NCBI GenBank assembly: GCA_033026295.1
Contig: JAUPFM010000079.1
Span: 55,001-119,000 of the forward strand
Length of the DNA stretch: 64,000 nucleotides
DNA from: Channa striata
Lineage: Eukaryota; Chordata; Actinopteri; Anabantiformes; Channidae
Direction: 5' to 3'
Position 1 is the first letter of the stretch. Every line of letters starts with the position of its first letter. Below the pieces are notes generated by a model. The model did no database searches, was not told the DNA's origin, and saw only the letters and a list, made by a program, of their open reading frames with translations. Position numbers and translations under genes: made by a program. Positions 1-10,647 of the stretch are shown here, one piece after another.

Positions 1-132
1 TGTTTCCTTTGTGGAGCTCACAGCTAGATGTGCCTAATATTGCCTTAAAGGTTTAAATCTAAGCTTTAAATTGGTGTATGCCATAGGCAGATGCCATGTT
101 CCTAGCTGCCTGTGCATGTCTGCAAATATGGC
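1..132 (+). repeat. Partial satellite monomer at left edge
   Basis: The window opens inside a monomer at TGTTTCCTTTGTGGAGCTC, the late part of H1, and runs through the first part of H2 to the boundary at 133. The array therefore continues to the left. Confidence 0.95.
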
Positions 133-1423
133 TCATTTTTGACCTTCTGACCCCAGTCCAAAATCGGCTGTATTTGACCACACATTTTGGCTCTTTATAG
201 CCTGTAGGAAAGTGTCTGATCCAAGTGGTTTATAAGGATGGAAAGAGGAGACTTTGGGCTTTAATTTGATGTGAAACAAGTGGGATTTGCACAAGGCTGG
301 CCTGAGAAACGTGCAAGAGCAAAATGGCTGCCCCTGGGCTGACGCTGAAAATGCACAGGGCCTGAAATTGGGCCTCATTCTCCTGGCTGCTGTTTCCCTT
401 GTGGAGCTCACAGCTAGATGTGCCTGATATTGGCTTAAAGGTCTAAATCTAAGCTTTAAATTGGTGTATGCCATAGGCAGATGCCATGTTCCTAGCTGCC
501 TGTGCATGTCTGCAAATATGGCTCATTTTTGACCTTCTGACCCCAGTCCAAAATCGGCTGTATTTGACCACACATTTTGGCTCTTTATAGCCTGTAGGAA
601 AGTGTCTGATCCAAGTGGTTTATAAGGATGGAAAGAGGAGACTTTGGGCTTTAAATTGATGTGAAACAAGTGTGATTTGCACCAAGCTGGCCTGAGAAAC
701 GTGCAAGAGCAAAATGGCTGCCCCTGGGCTGTGGGAAAATGCACAGGGCCTGAAATTAGGCCTCATTCTCCTGGCTGCTGTTTCCCTTGTGGAGCTCACA
801 GCTAGATGTGCCTCATATTGCCTTAAAGGTCTAAATCTAAGCTTTAAATTGGTGTATGCCATAGGCAGATGCCATGTTCCTAGCTGCCTGTGCTAGTCTG
901 CAAATATGGCTCATTTTTGACCTTCTGACCCCAGACCAAAATCAGCTGTATTTGACCACACATTTTGGCTCTTTATAGCCAGGAGGAAAGTGTCTGATCC
1001 AAGTGGTTTATAGGGATGGAAAGAGGAGTTTTTAAGCTTTAAATTGATGTGAAACAAGTGTGATTTGCACCAGGCTGGCCTGAGAAACGTGCAAGAGCAT
1101 ACTGGCTTCCCCTGGCCTGTGGCTGAAAATGCACAGGGCCTGAAATTGGGCCTCATTCTCCTGGCTGCTGTTTCCCTTGTGGAGCTCACAGCTAGATGTG
1201 CCTCATATTGCCTTAAAGGTCTAAATCTAAGCTTTAAATTGGTGTATGACATGGGCACATCCCATGTTCCTAGCTGCCTGTACATGTCTGCAAATATGGC
1301 TCATTTTTGACCTTCCGACCCCAGACCAAAATCAGCTGTTTTTGACCACACATTTTGGCTCTTTATAGCCAGGAGGAAAGTGTCTGATCCAAGTGGTTTA
1401 AAGGGGTGGAAAGAAGAGTTTTT

Positions 1424-1813
1424 AAGCTTTAAATTGATGTGAAACAAGTGTGATTTGCACCAGGCTGGCCTGAGAAACGTGCAAGAGCAAACTGGCTTCC
1501 CCAGGTCTATGGCTGAAAATGCACAGGGCCTGAAATTGGGCCTCGTTCTCCTGGCTGCTGTTTCCTTTGTGGAGCTCACAGCTAGATGTGCCTAGTATTG
1601 TCTTAAAGGTCTAAATCTAAGCTTTAAATTGGTGTATGCCATAGGCATATGCCATGTTCCTAGCTGCCTGTGCATGTCTGCAAATATGGCTCATTTTTGA
1701 CCTTCTGACCCCAGTCCAAAATCAGCTGTATTTGACCACACATTTTGGCTCTTTATACCCAATAAGAAAGTGTCTGATCCAAGTGGTTTAAAGGGGTGGA
1801 AAGAAGAGTTTTT
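1424..1813 (+). repeat. Reference monomer with two 195-bp halves (H1 and H2)
   Basis: H1 is 1424-1618 and H2 is 1619-1813. Both halves begin with AAGCTTTAAATTG and both are 195 bp long. TGGCT occurs at offsets 70 and 129 in H1 and at 69 and 128 in H2. CTGAAATT at offset 107 of H1 matches CTGTATTT at offset 108 of H2. GCTGGCCTG (41) parallels GCTGCCTG (45), and TTAAAGGT (180) parallels TTAAAGGG (170). By hand count G+C is about 47% in H1 and 41% in H2, with two CpGs in 390 bp, both in H1. A HindIII site (AAGCTT) opens each half and a SacI site (GAGCTC) lies late in H1. An old dimerisation of a 195-bp unit is inferred. Confidence 0.8.
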
Positions 1814-4029
1814 AAGCTTTAAATTGATGTGAAACAAGTGTGATTTGCACCAGGCTGGCCTGAGAAACGTGAAAGGGCAAACTGGCTTCCCCAGGCCTAT
1901 GGCTGAAAATGCACAGGACCTGAAATTGGGCCTCGTTCTCCTGGCTGATGTTTCCTTTGTGGAGCTCACAGCTAGATGTGCCTGGTGTTGTCTTAAAGGT
2001 CTAAATCTAAGCTTTAAATTGGTGTATGCCGTAGGCAGATGCCATGTTCCTAGCTGCCTGTTGATGTCTGCAAATATGGCTCATTTTTGACCTTCTGACC
2101 CCAGTCCAAAATCACCTGTATTTGACCACTCATTTTGGCTCTTTATAGCCAGGAGGAAAGTGTCTGATCCAAATGGTTTAAATGGATGGAAAGAGGAGTT
2201 TTTAAGCTTTAAATTGATGTGAAACAAGTGTGATTTGCACCAGGCTGGCCTGAGAAATGTGAAAGGGCAAACTGGCTTCCCCAGGTCAACGGCTGAAAAT
2301 GCACAGGGTCTGAAATTGGGCCTCGTTCTACTGGCTGCTGTTTCCTTTGTGGAGCTCACAGCTAGATGTGCCTAATATTGCCTTAAAGGTTTAAATCTAA
2401 GCTTTAAATTGGTGTATGCCATAGGCAGATGCCATGTTCCTAGCTGCCTGTGCATGTCTGCAAATATGGCTCATTTTTGACCTTCTGACCCCAGTCCAAA
2501 ATCAGCTGTATTTGACCACACATTTTGGCTCTTTATAGCCAGGAGGAAAGTGTCTGATCCAAGTGATTTAAAGGGGTGGAAAGAAGAGTTTTTAAGCTTT
2601 AAATTGATGTGAAACAAGTGTGATTTGCACCAGGCTGGCCTGAGAAACGTGAAAGGGCAAACTGGCTTCCCAGGTCTATGGCTGAAAATGCACAGGGTCT
2701 GAAATTGGGCCTCGTTCTCCTGGCTGCTGTTTCCTTTGTGGAGCTCACAGCTAGATGTGCCTCATATTGCCTTAAAGGTCTAAATCTAAGCTTTAAATTG
2801 GTGTATGACATGGGCACATCCCATGTTCCTAGCTGCCTGTGCATGTCTGCAAATATGGCTCATTTTTGACCTTCCGACCCCAGACCAAAATCAGCTGTTT
2901 TTGACCACACATTTTGGCTCTTTATAGCCAGGAGGAAAGTGTCTGATCCAAGTGGTTTAAAGGGGTGGAAAGAAGAGTTTTTAAGCTTTAAATTGATGTG
3001 AAACAAGTGTGATTTGCACCAGGCTGGCCTGAGAAACGTGAAAGGGCAAACTGGCTTCCCCAGGCCTATGGCTGAAAATGCACAGGACCTGAAATTGGGC
3101 CTCGTTCTCCTGGCTGATGTTTCCTTTGTGGAGCTCACAGCTAGATGTGCCTGGTGTTGTCTTAAAGGTCTAAATCTAAGCTTTAAATTGGTGTATGCCG
3201 TAGGCAGATGCCATGTTCCTAGCTGCCTGTTGATGTCTGCAAATATGGCTCATTTTTGACCTTCTGACCCCAGTCCAAAATCACCTGTATTTGACCACTC
3301 ATTTTGACTCTTTATAGCCAGGAGGAAAGTGTCTGATCCAAATGGTTTAAATGGATGGAAAGAGGAGTTTCTAAGCTTTAAATTGATGTGAAACAAGTGT
3401 GATTTGCACCAGGCTGGCCTGAGAAACGTGAAAGGGCAAACTGGCTTCCCCAGGTCAACGGCTGAAAATGCACAGGGTCTGAAATTGGGCCTCGTTCTAC
3501 TGGCTGCTGTTTCCTTTGTGGAGCTCACAGCTAGATGTGCCTAATATTGCCTTAAAGGTTTAAATCTAAGCTTTAAATTGGTGTATGCCATAGGCAGATG
3601 CCATGTTCCTAGCTGCCTGTGCATGTCTGCAAATATGGCTCATTTTTGACCTTCTGACCCCAGTCCAAAATCAGCTGTATTTGACCACACATTTTGGCTC
3701 TTTATAGCCAGGAGGAAAGTGTCTGATCCAAGTGATTTAAAGGGGTGGAAAGAAGAGTTTTTAATCTTTAAATTGATGTGAAACAAGTGTGATTTGCACC
3801 AGGCTGGCCTGAGAAACGTGAAAGGGCAAACTGTCTTCCCCAGGTCTATGGCTGAAAATGCACAGGGTCTGAAATTGGGCCTCGTTCTCCTGGCTGCTGT
3901 TTCCTTTGTGGAGCTCACAGCTAGATGTGCCTAGTATTGCCTTAAAGGTCTAAATCTAAGCTTTAAATTGATGTATGCCATAGGCAGATGCCATGTTCCT
4001 AGCTGCCTGTGCATGTCTGCAAATATGGC
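1691..4029 (+). repeat. Three-monomer tandem duplication (1,169-bp period)
   Basis: Units 1691, 2081 and 2471 correspond to 2860, 3250 and 3640. Shared private variants include the CTGTTGATGTCTG block (near 2060 and 3229), the pair CACAGGACC plus GGCTGATGTTTCC (near 1914 and 3083), and CAGGTCAACGGCTG (near 2282 and 3451). The left end of the second copy matches unit 1301 instead, sharing CTTCCGACCCCAGACC and AGCTGTTTTTGACC with it. The duplication boundary therefore falls inside unit 2860, as an out-of-register crossover would leave it. Confidence 0.85.
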
Positions 4030-4441
4030 TCATTTTTGACCTTCTGACCCCAGTCCATAATCAGCTGTATTTGACCACACATTTTGGCTCTTTATAGCCA
4101 GGAGGAAAGTGTCTGATCCAAGTGGTTTATAAGGTTGGAAAGAGGAGTTTTTAAGCTTTAAATTGATGTGAAACAAGTGTGATTTGCACCAGGCTGGCCT
4201 GACCACAGCACCAGGCTGGCCTGAGAAACGTGAAAGGGCAAACTGGCTTCCCCAGGCCTATCGCTGAAAATGCACAGGGCCTGAAATTGGGCCTCGTTCT
4301 CCTGGCTGATGTTTCCTTTGTGGAGCTCACAGCTAGATGTGCCTGGTGTTGTCTTAACGGTCTAAATCTAAGCTTTAAATTGGTGTATGCCATAAGCAGA
4401 TGCCATGTTCCTAGCTGCCTGTGCATGTCTGCAAATATGGC
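4030..4441 (+). repeat. 412-bp monomer with 22-bp internal duplication
   Basis: This is the first copy of a common variant. Within H1 the 17-mer GCACCAGGCTGGCCTGA is repeated after a CCACA spacer, adding exactly 22 bp (near 4188-4228). The same insertion recurs at many sites (for example near 5755, 7960, 12290, 15000, 26570, 34275, 43075, 53850), so it arose once and spread. Because 22 is not a multiple of three, it breaks any frame running through the monomer. Confidence 0.92.
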
Positions 4442-5201
4442 TCATTTTTGACCTTCTGACCCCAGTCCAAAATCAGCTGTATTTGACCACACATTTTGGC
4501 TCCTTATAGCCAGGAGGAAAGTGTCTGATCCAAGTTATTTGCACCAGGTTGGCCTGAGAAACGTGCAAGAGCAAACTGGCTGCCCCTGGGCTGACGCTGA
4601 AAATGCACAGGACCTGAAATTGGGCCTCATTCTCTGGCTGCTGTTTCCTTTGTGGAGCTCAAAGCTAGATGTGCGTAGTATTGCCTTAAAGCTGTCTGAT
4701 CCAAGTGGTTTAAATGGATGGAAAGAAGAGTTTTTAAGCTTTAAATTGATGTGAAACAAGTGTGATTTGCACCAGGCTGGCCTGAGAAACGTGAAAGGGC
4801 AAACTGGCTTCCCAGGTCTATGGCTGAAAATGCACAGGGCCTGAAATTGGGCCTCGTTCTCCTGGCCGCTGTTTCCGGTCCAAAATCAGCTGTATTTGAC
4901 CACACATTTTGGCTTTTTATAGCCAGGAGGAAAGTGTCTGATCCAAGTGGTTTAAATCCAAGTGGTTTGCACCAGTCTGGCCTGAGAAACTTGCAAGAGC
5001 AAACTGGCTGCCCCTGGGCTGACGCTGAAAATGCACAGGGCCTGAAATTGGGCCTCATTCTCTGGCTGCTGTTTCCTTTGTGGAGCTCACAGCTAGATGT
5101 GCCTGGTGTTGTCTTAAAGGTCTAAATCTAAGCTTTAAATTGGTGTATGCCATAGGCAGATGCCATGTTCCTAGCTGCCTGTGCATGTCTGCAAATATGG
5201 C
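4442..5201 (+). repeat. Composite 760-bp unit from several truncated monomers
   Basis: Four internal joins are visible. A 57-bp deletion joins GATCCAAGT directly to TATTTGCACC (near 4536). GCCTTAAAG is joined to CTGTCTGATCC (near 4691), skipping most of H2. GCTGTTTCC is joined to GGTCCAAAATC (4876/4877), the recurrent 147-bp deletion. GGTTTAAAT is joined to CCAAGTGGTTTGCACC (near 4958), the recurrent 42-bp deletion. The 4691 join was not seen elsewhere in the window. Confidence 0.85.
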
Positions 5202-5591
5202 TCATTTTTGACCTTCTGACCCCAGTCCATAATCAGCTGTATTTGACCACACATTTTGGCTCTTTATAGCCAGGAGGAAAGTGTCTGATCCAAGTGGTTT
5301 AAAGGGGTGGAAAGAGGAGACTTTGGGCGTTAAATTAATGTGCAACAACTGTGATTTGCACCAGGCTGGCCTGAGAAACGTGCAAGAGCAAACTGGCTTC
5401 CCCAGGCCTATCGCTGAAAATGCACAGGGCCTGAAATTGGGCTTCGTTCTCCTGGCTGCAGTTTCCTTTGTGGAGCTCACAGCTAGATGTGCCTGGTGTT
5501 GTCTTAAAGGTCTAAATCTAAGCTTTAAATTGGTGTATGCCATAGGCAGATGCCATGTTCCTAGCTGCCTGTGCATGTCTGCAAATATGGC
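5202..5591 (+). repeat. Full monomer with GGGCGTTAAATTAATG variant
   Basis: A 390-bp unit in which the H2/H1 boundary reads GACTTTGGGCGTTAAATT instead of GTTTTTAAGCTTTAAATT, so the HindIII site there is lost. This boundary variant recurs at many places (for example near 14,953, 17,986, 27,567, 28,218, 30,179, 34,236 and 38,408) and marks one monomer subfamily. Confidence 0.9.
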
Positions 5592-7791
5592 TCATTTTTG
5601 ACCTTCTGACCCCATTCCAAAATCAGCTGTATTTGACCACACATTTTGGCTCTTTATAGCCAGGAAGAAAGTGTTTGATCCAAGTGGTTTAAATGGATGG
5701 AAAGAAGAGTTTTTAAGCTTTAAATTGATGTGAAACAAGTGTGATTTGCACCAGGCTGGCCTGACCACAGCACCAGACTGGCCTGAGAAACGTGAAAGGG
5801 CAAACTGGCTTCCCCAGGCCTATCGCTGAAAATGCACAGGGCCTGAAATTGGGCCTCGTTCTCCTGGCTGATGTTTCCTTTGTGGAGCTCACAGCTAGAT
5901 GTGCCTGGTGTTGTCCTAACGGTCTAAATCTAAGCTTTAAATTGGTGTATGCCATAGGCAGATTCCATGTTCCTAGCTGCCTGTGCATGTCTGCAAATAT
6001 GGCTCATTTTTGACCTTCCAACCCCAGTCCAAAATCAGCTGTATTTGACCACACATTTTGGCTCTTCATAGCCAGGAGGAAAGTGTCTGATCCAAGTGGT
6101 TTAAATGGATGGAAAGAGGAGTTTTTAAGCTTTAAATTGATGTGAAACAAGTGTGATTTGCACCAGGCTGGCCTGAGAAACGTGAAAGAGCAAACTGGCT
6201 TCCCCAGGTCTATGGCTGAAAATGCACAGGGCCTGAAATTGGGCCTCGTTCTCCTGGCTACTGTTTCCTTTTTGGAGCTCAGAGCTAGATGTGCCTAGTA
6301 TTTCCTTAAAGGTCTAAATCTAAGCTTTAAATCAGCTGTATTTGACCACACATTTTGGCTCTTCATAGCCAGGAGGAAAGTGTCTTATCCAAGTGGTTTA
6401 AATGGATGGAAAGAGGAGTTTTTAAGCTTTAAATTGATGTGAAACAAGTGTGATTTGCACCAGGCTGGCCTGAGAAACGTGAAAGGGCAAACTGGCTTCC
6501 CCAGGTCTATGGCTGAAAATGCACAGGGCCTGAAATTGGCTTTCGTTCTCCTGGCTGCTGTTTCCTTTGTGGAGCTCACAGCTAGATGTGCCTGGTGTTG
6601 TCTTAAAGGTCTAAATCTAAGCTTTAAATTGGTGTATGCCATAGGCAGATGCCATGTTCCTAGCTGCCTGTGCATGTCTGCAAATATGGCTCATTTTTGA
6701 CCTTCTGACCCCATTCCAAAATCAGCTGTATTTGACCACACATTTTGGCTCTTTATAGCCAGGAAGAAAGTGTTTGATCCAAGTGGTTTAAATGGATGGA
6801 AAGAAGAGTTTTTAAGCTTTAAATTGATGTGAAACAAGTGTGATTTGCACCAGGCTGGCCTGACCACAGCACCAGACTGGCCTGAGAAACGTGAAAGGGC
6901 AAACTGGCTTCCCCAGGCCTATCGCTGAAAATGCACAGGGCCTGAAATTGGGCCTCGTTCTCCTGGCTGATGTTTCCTTTGTGGAGCTCACAGCTAGATG
7001 TGCCTGGTGTTGTCCTAACGGTCTAAATCTAAGCTTTAAATTGGTGTGTATGCCATAGGCAGATTCCATGTTCCTAGCTGCCTGTGCATGTCTGCAAATA
7101 TGGCTCATTTTTGACCTTCCAACCCCAGTCCAAAATCAGCTGTATTTGACCACACATTTTGGCTCTTCATAGCCAGGAGGAAAGTGTCTGATCCAAGTGG
7201 TTTAAATGGATGGAAAGAGGAGTTTTTAAGCTTTAAATTGATGTGAAACAAGTGTGATTTGCACCAGGCTGGCCTGAGAAACGTGAAAGAGCAAACTGGC
7301 TTCCCCAGGTCTATGGCTGAAAATGCACAGGGCCTGAAATTGGGCCTCGTTCTCCTGGCTACTGTTTCCTTTTTGGAGCTCAGAGCTAGATGTGCCTAGT
7401 ATTTCCTTAAAGGTCTAAATCTAAGCTTTAAATCAGCTGTATTTGACCACACATTTTGGCTCTTCATAGCCAGGAGGAAAGTGTCTTATCCAAGTGGTTT
7501 AAATGGATGGAAAGAGGAGTTTTTAAGCTTTAAATTGATGTGAAACAAGTGTGATTTGCACCAGGCTGGCCTGAGAAACGTGAAAGGGCAAACTGGCTTC
7601 CCCAGGTCTATGGCTGAAAATGCACAGGGCCTGAAATTGGCTTTCGTTCTCCTGGCTGCTGTTTCCTTTGTGGAGCTCACAGCTAGATGTGCCTGGTGTT
7701 GTCTTAAAGGTCTAAATCTAAGCTTTAAATTGGTGTATGCCATAGGCAGATGCCATGTTCCTAGCTGCCTGTGCATGTCTTCAAATATGGC
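5592..7791 (+). repeat. Tandem duplication of a 1.10-kb higher-order unit
   Basis: Units 5592-6003 (412) and 6004-6690 (687) are repeated as 6691-7104 (414) and 7105-7791 (687). Both copies carry GACCCCATTCC at the start, GACCTTCCAACCCC at the second boundary, TGTCCTAACGG, CAGATTCCATG, the CTTTTTGGAGCTCAGAG variant and GTGTCTTATCC. The second copy has two extra bases (GGTGTGTATG near 7045). In each 687-bp unit, TAAGCTTTAAAT is joined to CAGCTGTATT (near 6333 and 7434), a 93-bp deletion with AAAT microhomology. Confidence 0.93.
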
Positions 7792-8203
7792 TCATTTTTG
7801 ACCTTCTGACCCCAGTCCAAAATCAGCTGTATTTGACCACACATTTTGGCTCTTTATAGCCAGGAAGAAAGTGTTTGATCCAAGTGGTTTAAATGGATGG
7901 AAAGAGGAGTTTTTAAGCTTTAAATTGATGTGAAACAAGTGTGATTTGCACCAGGCTGGCCTGACCACAGCACCAGGCTGGCCTGAGAAACGTGAAAGGG
8001 CAAACTGGCTTCCCCAGGCCTATGGCTGAAAATGCACAGGGCCTGAAATTGGGCCTCGTTCTCCTGGCTGCTGTTTCCTTTGTGGAGCTCACAGCTAGAT
8101 GTGCCTGGTGTTGTCTTAAAGGTCTAAATCTAAGCTTTAAATTGGTGTATGTCATAGGCAGATGCCATGTTCCTAGCTGCCTGTGCATGTCTGCAAATAT
8201 GGC
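7792..8203 (+). repeat. 412-bp monomer
   Basis: This unit carries the 22-bp CCACA-linked duplication (near 7970) and ends with a rare GGCTAATTTTTGACC boundary instead of GGCTCATTTTTGACC. The same ending is present in its duplicate at 48,184. Confidence 0.9.
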
Positions 8204-9277
8204 TAATTTTTGACCTTCTGACCCCAGTCCAAAATCAGCTGGATTTGACCACACATTTTGGCTCTTTATAGCCAGGAGGAAAGTGTCTGATCCAAGTGAT
8301 TTGCACCAGGCTGACCTGAGAAACGTGCAAGAGCAAACTGGCTGCCCCTGGGCTGACGCTGAAAATGCACAGGACCTGAAATTGGGCCTCGTTCTCCTGG
8401 CTGCTGTTTCTGGTCCAAAATCAGATGTATTTGACCACACATTTTGGCTTTTTATAGCCAGGAGGAAAGTGTCTGATCCAAGTGGCTTAAATCCAAGTGG
8501 TTTGCACCAGGCTGGCCTGAGAAACATGCAAGAGCAAACTGGCTTGTGGAGCTCAGAGCTAGATGTGCCTGGTTTTGCCTTAAAGGTCTTAATCTAAGCT
8601 TTAAATTGGTGTATGCCATAGTCAGATGCCATGTTCCTAGCTGCCTGTGCATGTTTGCAAATATGGCTCATTTTTGACCTTCTGACCCCAGTCCAAAATC
8701 AGCTGTATTTGACCACACATTTTGGCTTTTTATAGCCAGGAGGAAAGTGTCTGATCCAAGTGGCTTAAATCCAAGTGGTTTTCACCAGGCTGGCCTGAGA
8801 AACATGCAAGAGCAAACTGGCTTGTGGAGCTCACAGCTAGATGTGCCTGGTGTTGCCTTAAAGGTCTAAATCTAAGCTTTAAATTGGTGTATGCCATAGG
8901 CAGATGCCATGTTCCTAGCTGCCTGTGCATGTTTGCAAATATGGCTCATGTTTGACCTTCTGACCCCAGTCCAAAATCAGCTGTATTTGACCACACATTT
9001 TGGCTCTTTATAGCCAGGAGGAAAGTGTCTGATCCAAGTGATTTGCACCAGGCTGGCCTGAGAAACGTGCAAGAGCAAACTGGCTGCCCCTGGGCTGACG
9101 CTGAAAATGCACAGGACCTGAAATTGGGCCTCATTCTCTGGCTGCTGTTTCCTTTGTGGAGCTCACAGCTAGATGTGCCTGATGTTGCCTTAAAGGTCTA
9201 AATCTAAGCTTTAAATTGGTGTATGCCATAGGCTGATGCCATGTTCCTAGCTGCCTGTGACTGTCTGCAAATATCGC
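8204..9277 (+). repeat. Three shortened units (464, 278 and 332 bp)
   Basis: Boundaries are 8204, 8668, 8946 and 9278. The 278-bp unit is 390 minus 42 (GGCTTAAATCCAAGTGG join) minus 70 (AACTGGCTT joined to GTGGAGCTC near 8823). The 332-bp unit is 390 minus 57 (CCAAGTGATTTGCACC join) minus one base in CTCTGG. The 464-bp unit combines the 57, 147, 42 and 70-bp deletions over two monomers. The set recurs at 23,461-24,070 and 48,184-49,257. Confidence 0.9.
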
Positions 9278-10056
9278 TCATTTTTGACCTTCTGACCCCA
9301 GTCCAAAATCAGCTGTATTTGACCACACATTTTGGCTCTTCATAGCAAGGAAGAAAGTGTCTGATCCAAGTGGTTTAAATGGATGGAAAGATGAGTTTTT
9401 AAGCTTTAAATTGATGTGAAACAAGTGTGATTTGCACCAGGCTGGCCTGAGAAACGTGCAAGAGCAAACTGGCTGCCCCTGGGCTGGCGCTGAAAATGCA
9501 CAGGACCTGAAATTGGGCCTCGTTCTCCTGGCTGCTGTTTCCTTTGTGGAGCTCACAGCTAGATGTGCCTAGTATTGCCTTAAAGTCCTAAACCTAAGTT
9601 TTAAATTGGTGTATGCCATAGGCTGATGCCATGTTCCTAGCTGCCTGTGACTGTCTGCAAATATCGCTCATTTTGACCTTCTGACCCCAGTCCAAAATCA
9701 GCTGTATTTGACCACACATTTTGGCTTTTCATACCCAGTAGGAAAGTGTCTGATCCAAGTAGTTTAAATGGATGGAAAGAAGAGTTTTTAAGCTTTAAAT
9801 TGATGTGAAACAAGTGTGATTTGCACCAGGCTGGCCTGAGAAACATGAAAGGGCAAACTGGCTTCCCCAGGCCTATGGCTGAAAATGCACAGGGCCTGAA
9901 ATTGGGCCTCGTTCTCCTGGCTGCTGTTTCCTTTGTGGAGCTCACAGCTAGATGTGCCTGGTGTTGTCTTAAAGGTCTAAATCTAAGCTTTAAATTGGTG
10001 TATGCCGTAGGCAGATGCCATGTTCCTAGCTGCCTGTGCATGTCTGCAAATATGGC
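9278..10056 (+). repeat. Two full monomers (390 and 389 bp)
   Basis: Both are flanked by the rare TGACTGTCTGCAAATATCGCTC variant upstream. The second has four T instead of five after CTCA (9668), and TACCCAGTAGG in H2. The TAAAGTCCTAAACCTAAG variant near 9585 removes the HindIII site at the H1/H2 boundary. All but the four-T run are copied at 49,258-50,037. Confidence 0.9.
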
Positions 10057-10647
10057 TCATTTTTGACCTTCTGACCCCAGTCCAAAATCAGTTGTATTTG
10101 ACCACACATTTTGGCTCTTTATACCCAATAGGAAAGTGTCTGATCCAAGTGGTTTAAAGGGGTGGAAAGAGGAGACTTTGGGCTATAAATTAATGTGCAA
10201 CAAGTGTGATTTGCACCAGGCTGGCCTGAGAAACGTGCAAGAGCAAACTGGCTTCCCCAGGTCTATGGCTGAAAATGCACAGGGCCTGAAATTGGGCTTC
10301 ATTCTCCTGGCTGCTGTTTCCGGTCCAAAATCAGCTGTATTTGACCACACATTTTGGCTTTTTATAGCCAAGAGGAAAGTGTCTGATCCAAGTGGTTTAA
10401 ATCCAAGTGGTTTGCACCAGGCTGGCCTGAGAAACGTGAAAGGGCAAACTGGCTTCCCCAGGCCTATGGCTGAAAATGCACAGGGCCTGAAATTGGGCCT
10501 CGTTCTCCTGGCTGCTGTTTCCTTTGTGGAGCTCACAGCTAGATGTGCCTGGTGTTGTCTTAAAGGTCTAAATCTAAGCTTTAAATTGGTGTATGCCGTA
10601 GGCAGATGCCATGTTCCTAGCTGCCTGTGCATATCTTCAAATATGGC
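10057..10647 (+). repeat. 591-bp composite unit (full monomer plus 201-bp module)
   Basis: A complete monomer is interrupted at GCTGTTTCC/GGTCCAAAATC (near 10,321), which starts a truncated module carrying both the 147-bp and 42-bp deletions (201 bp). Then 390 + 201 = 591. This composite recurs at 17,269, 30,709, 43,650 and 50,038. The copy at 50,038 lacks one C at the join (GTTTCGGTCC) and is 590 bp. Confidence 0.9.

Larger units (their letters stand above)
133..4029 (+). repeat. Regular run of ten full-length monomers
   Basis: Boundaries lie at 133, 523, 911, 1301, 1691, 2081, 2471, 2860, 3250, 3640 and 4030, giving lengths of 390, 388, 390, 390, 390, 390, 389, 390, 390 and 390. The 388-bp unit has GCTGTGGGAAAATG where its neighbour has GCTGACGCTGAAAATG. 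The 389-bp unit lacks one C in CTTCCCAGG. This is the least rearranged part of the window. The first three units carry ATAAGGATGG or ATAGGGATGG near the end of H2, where later ones carry AAAGGGGTGG or AAATGGATGG. Confidence 0.95.

Noticed and set aside
133..507. Minus-strand 124-codon frame repeated in most monomers
   Set aside because: Present because the repeat is in phase with the codon period. Frame-breaking changes are tolerated throughout, so there is no sign of selection for protein.
1360..1375. TATA-like CTCTTTATAGCC as a promoter
   Set aside because: It occurs in nearly every monomer with frequent changes (CTTCATAGCC, TTATACCCAATAGG) and has no associated gene or start signal.
1424..1813. 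Alpha satellite
   Set aside because: The half-unit is 195 bp, not 171, and I see no alpha-satellite landmarks or CENP-B box.
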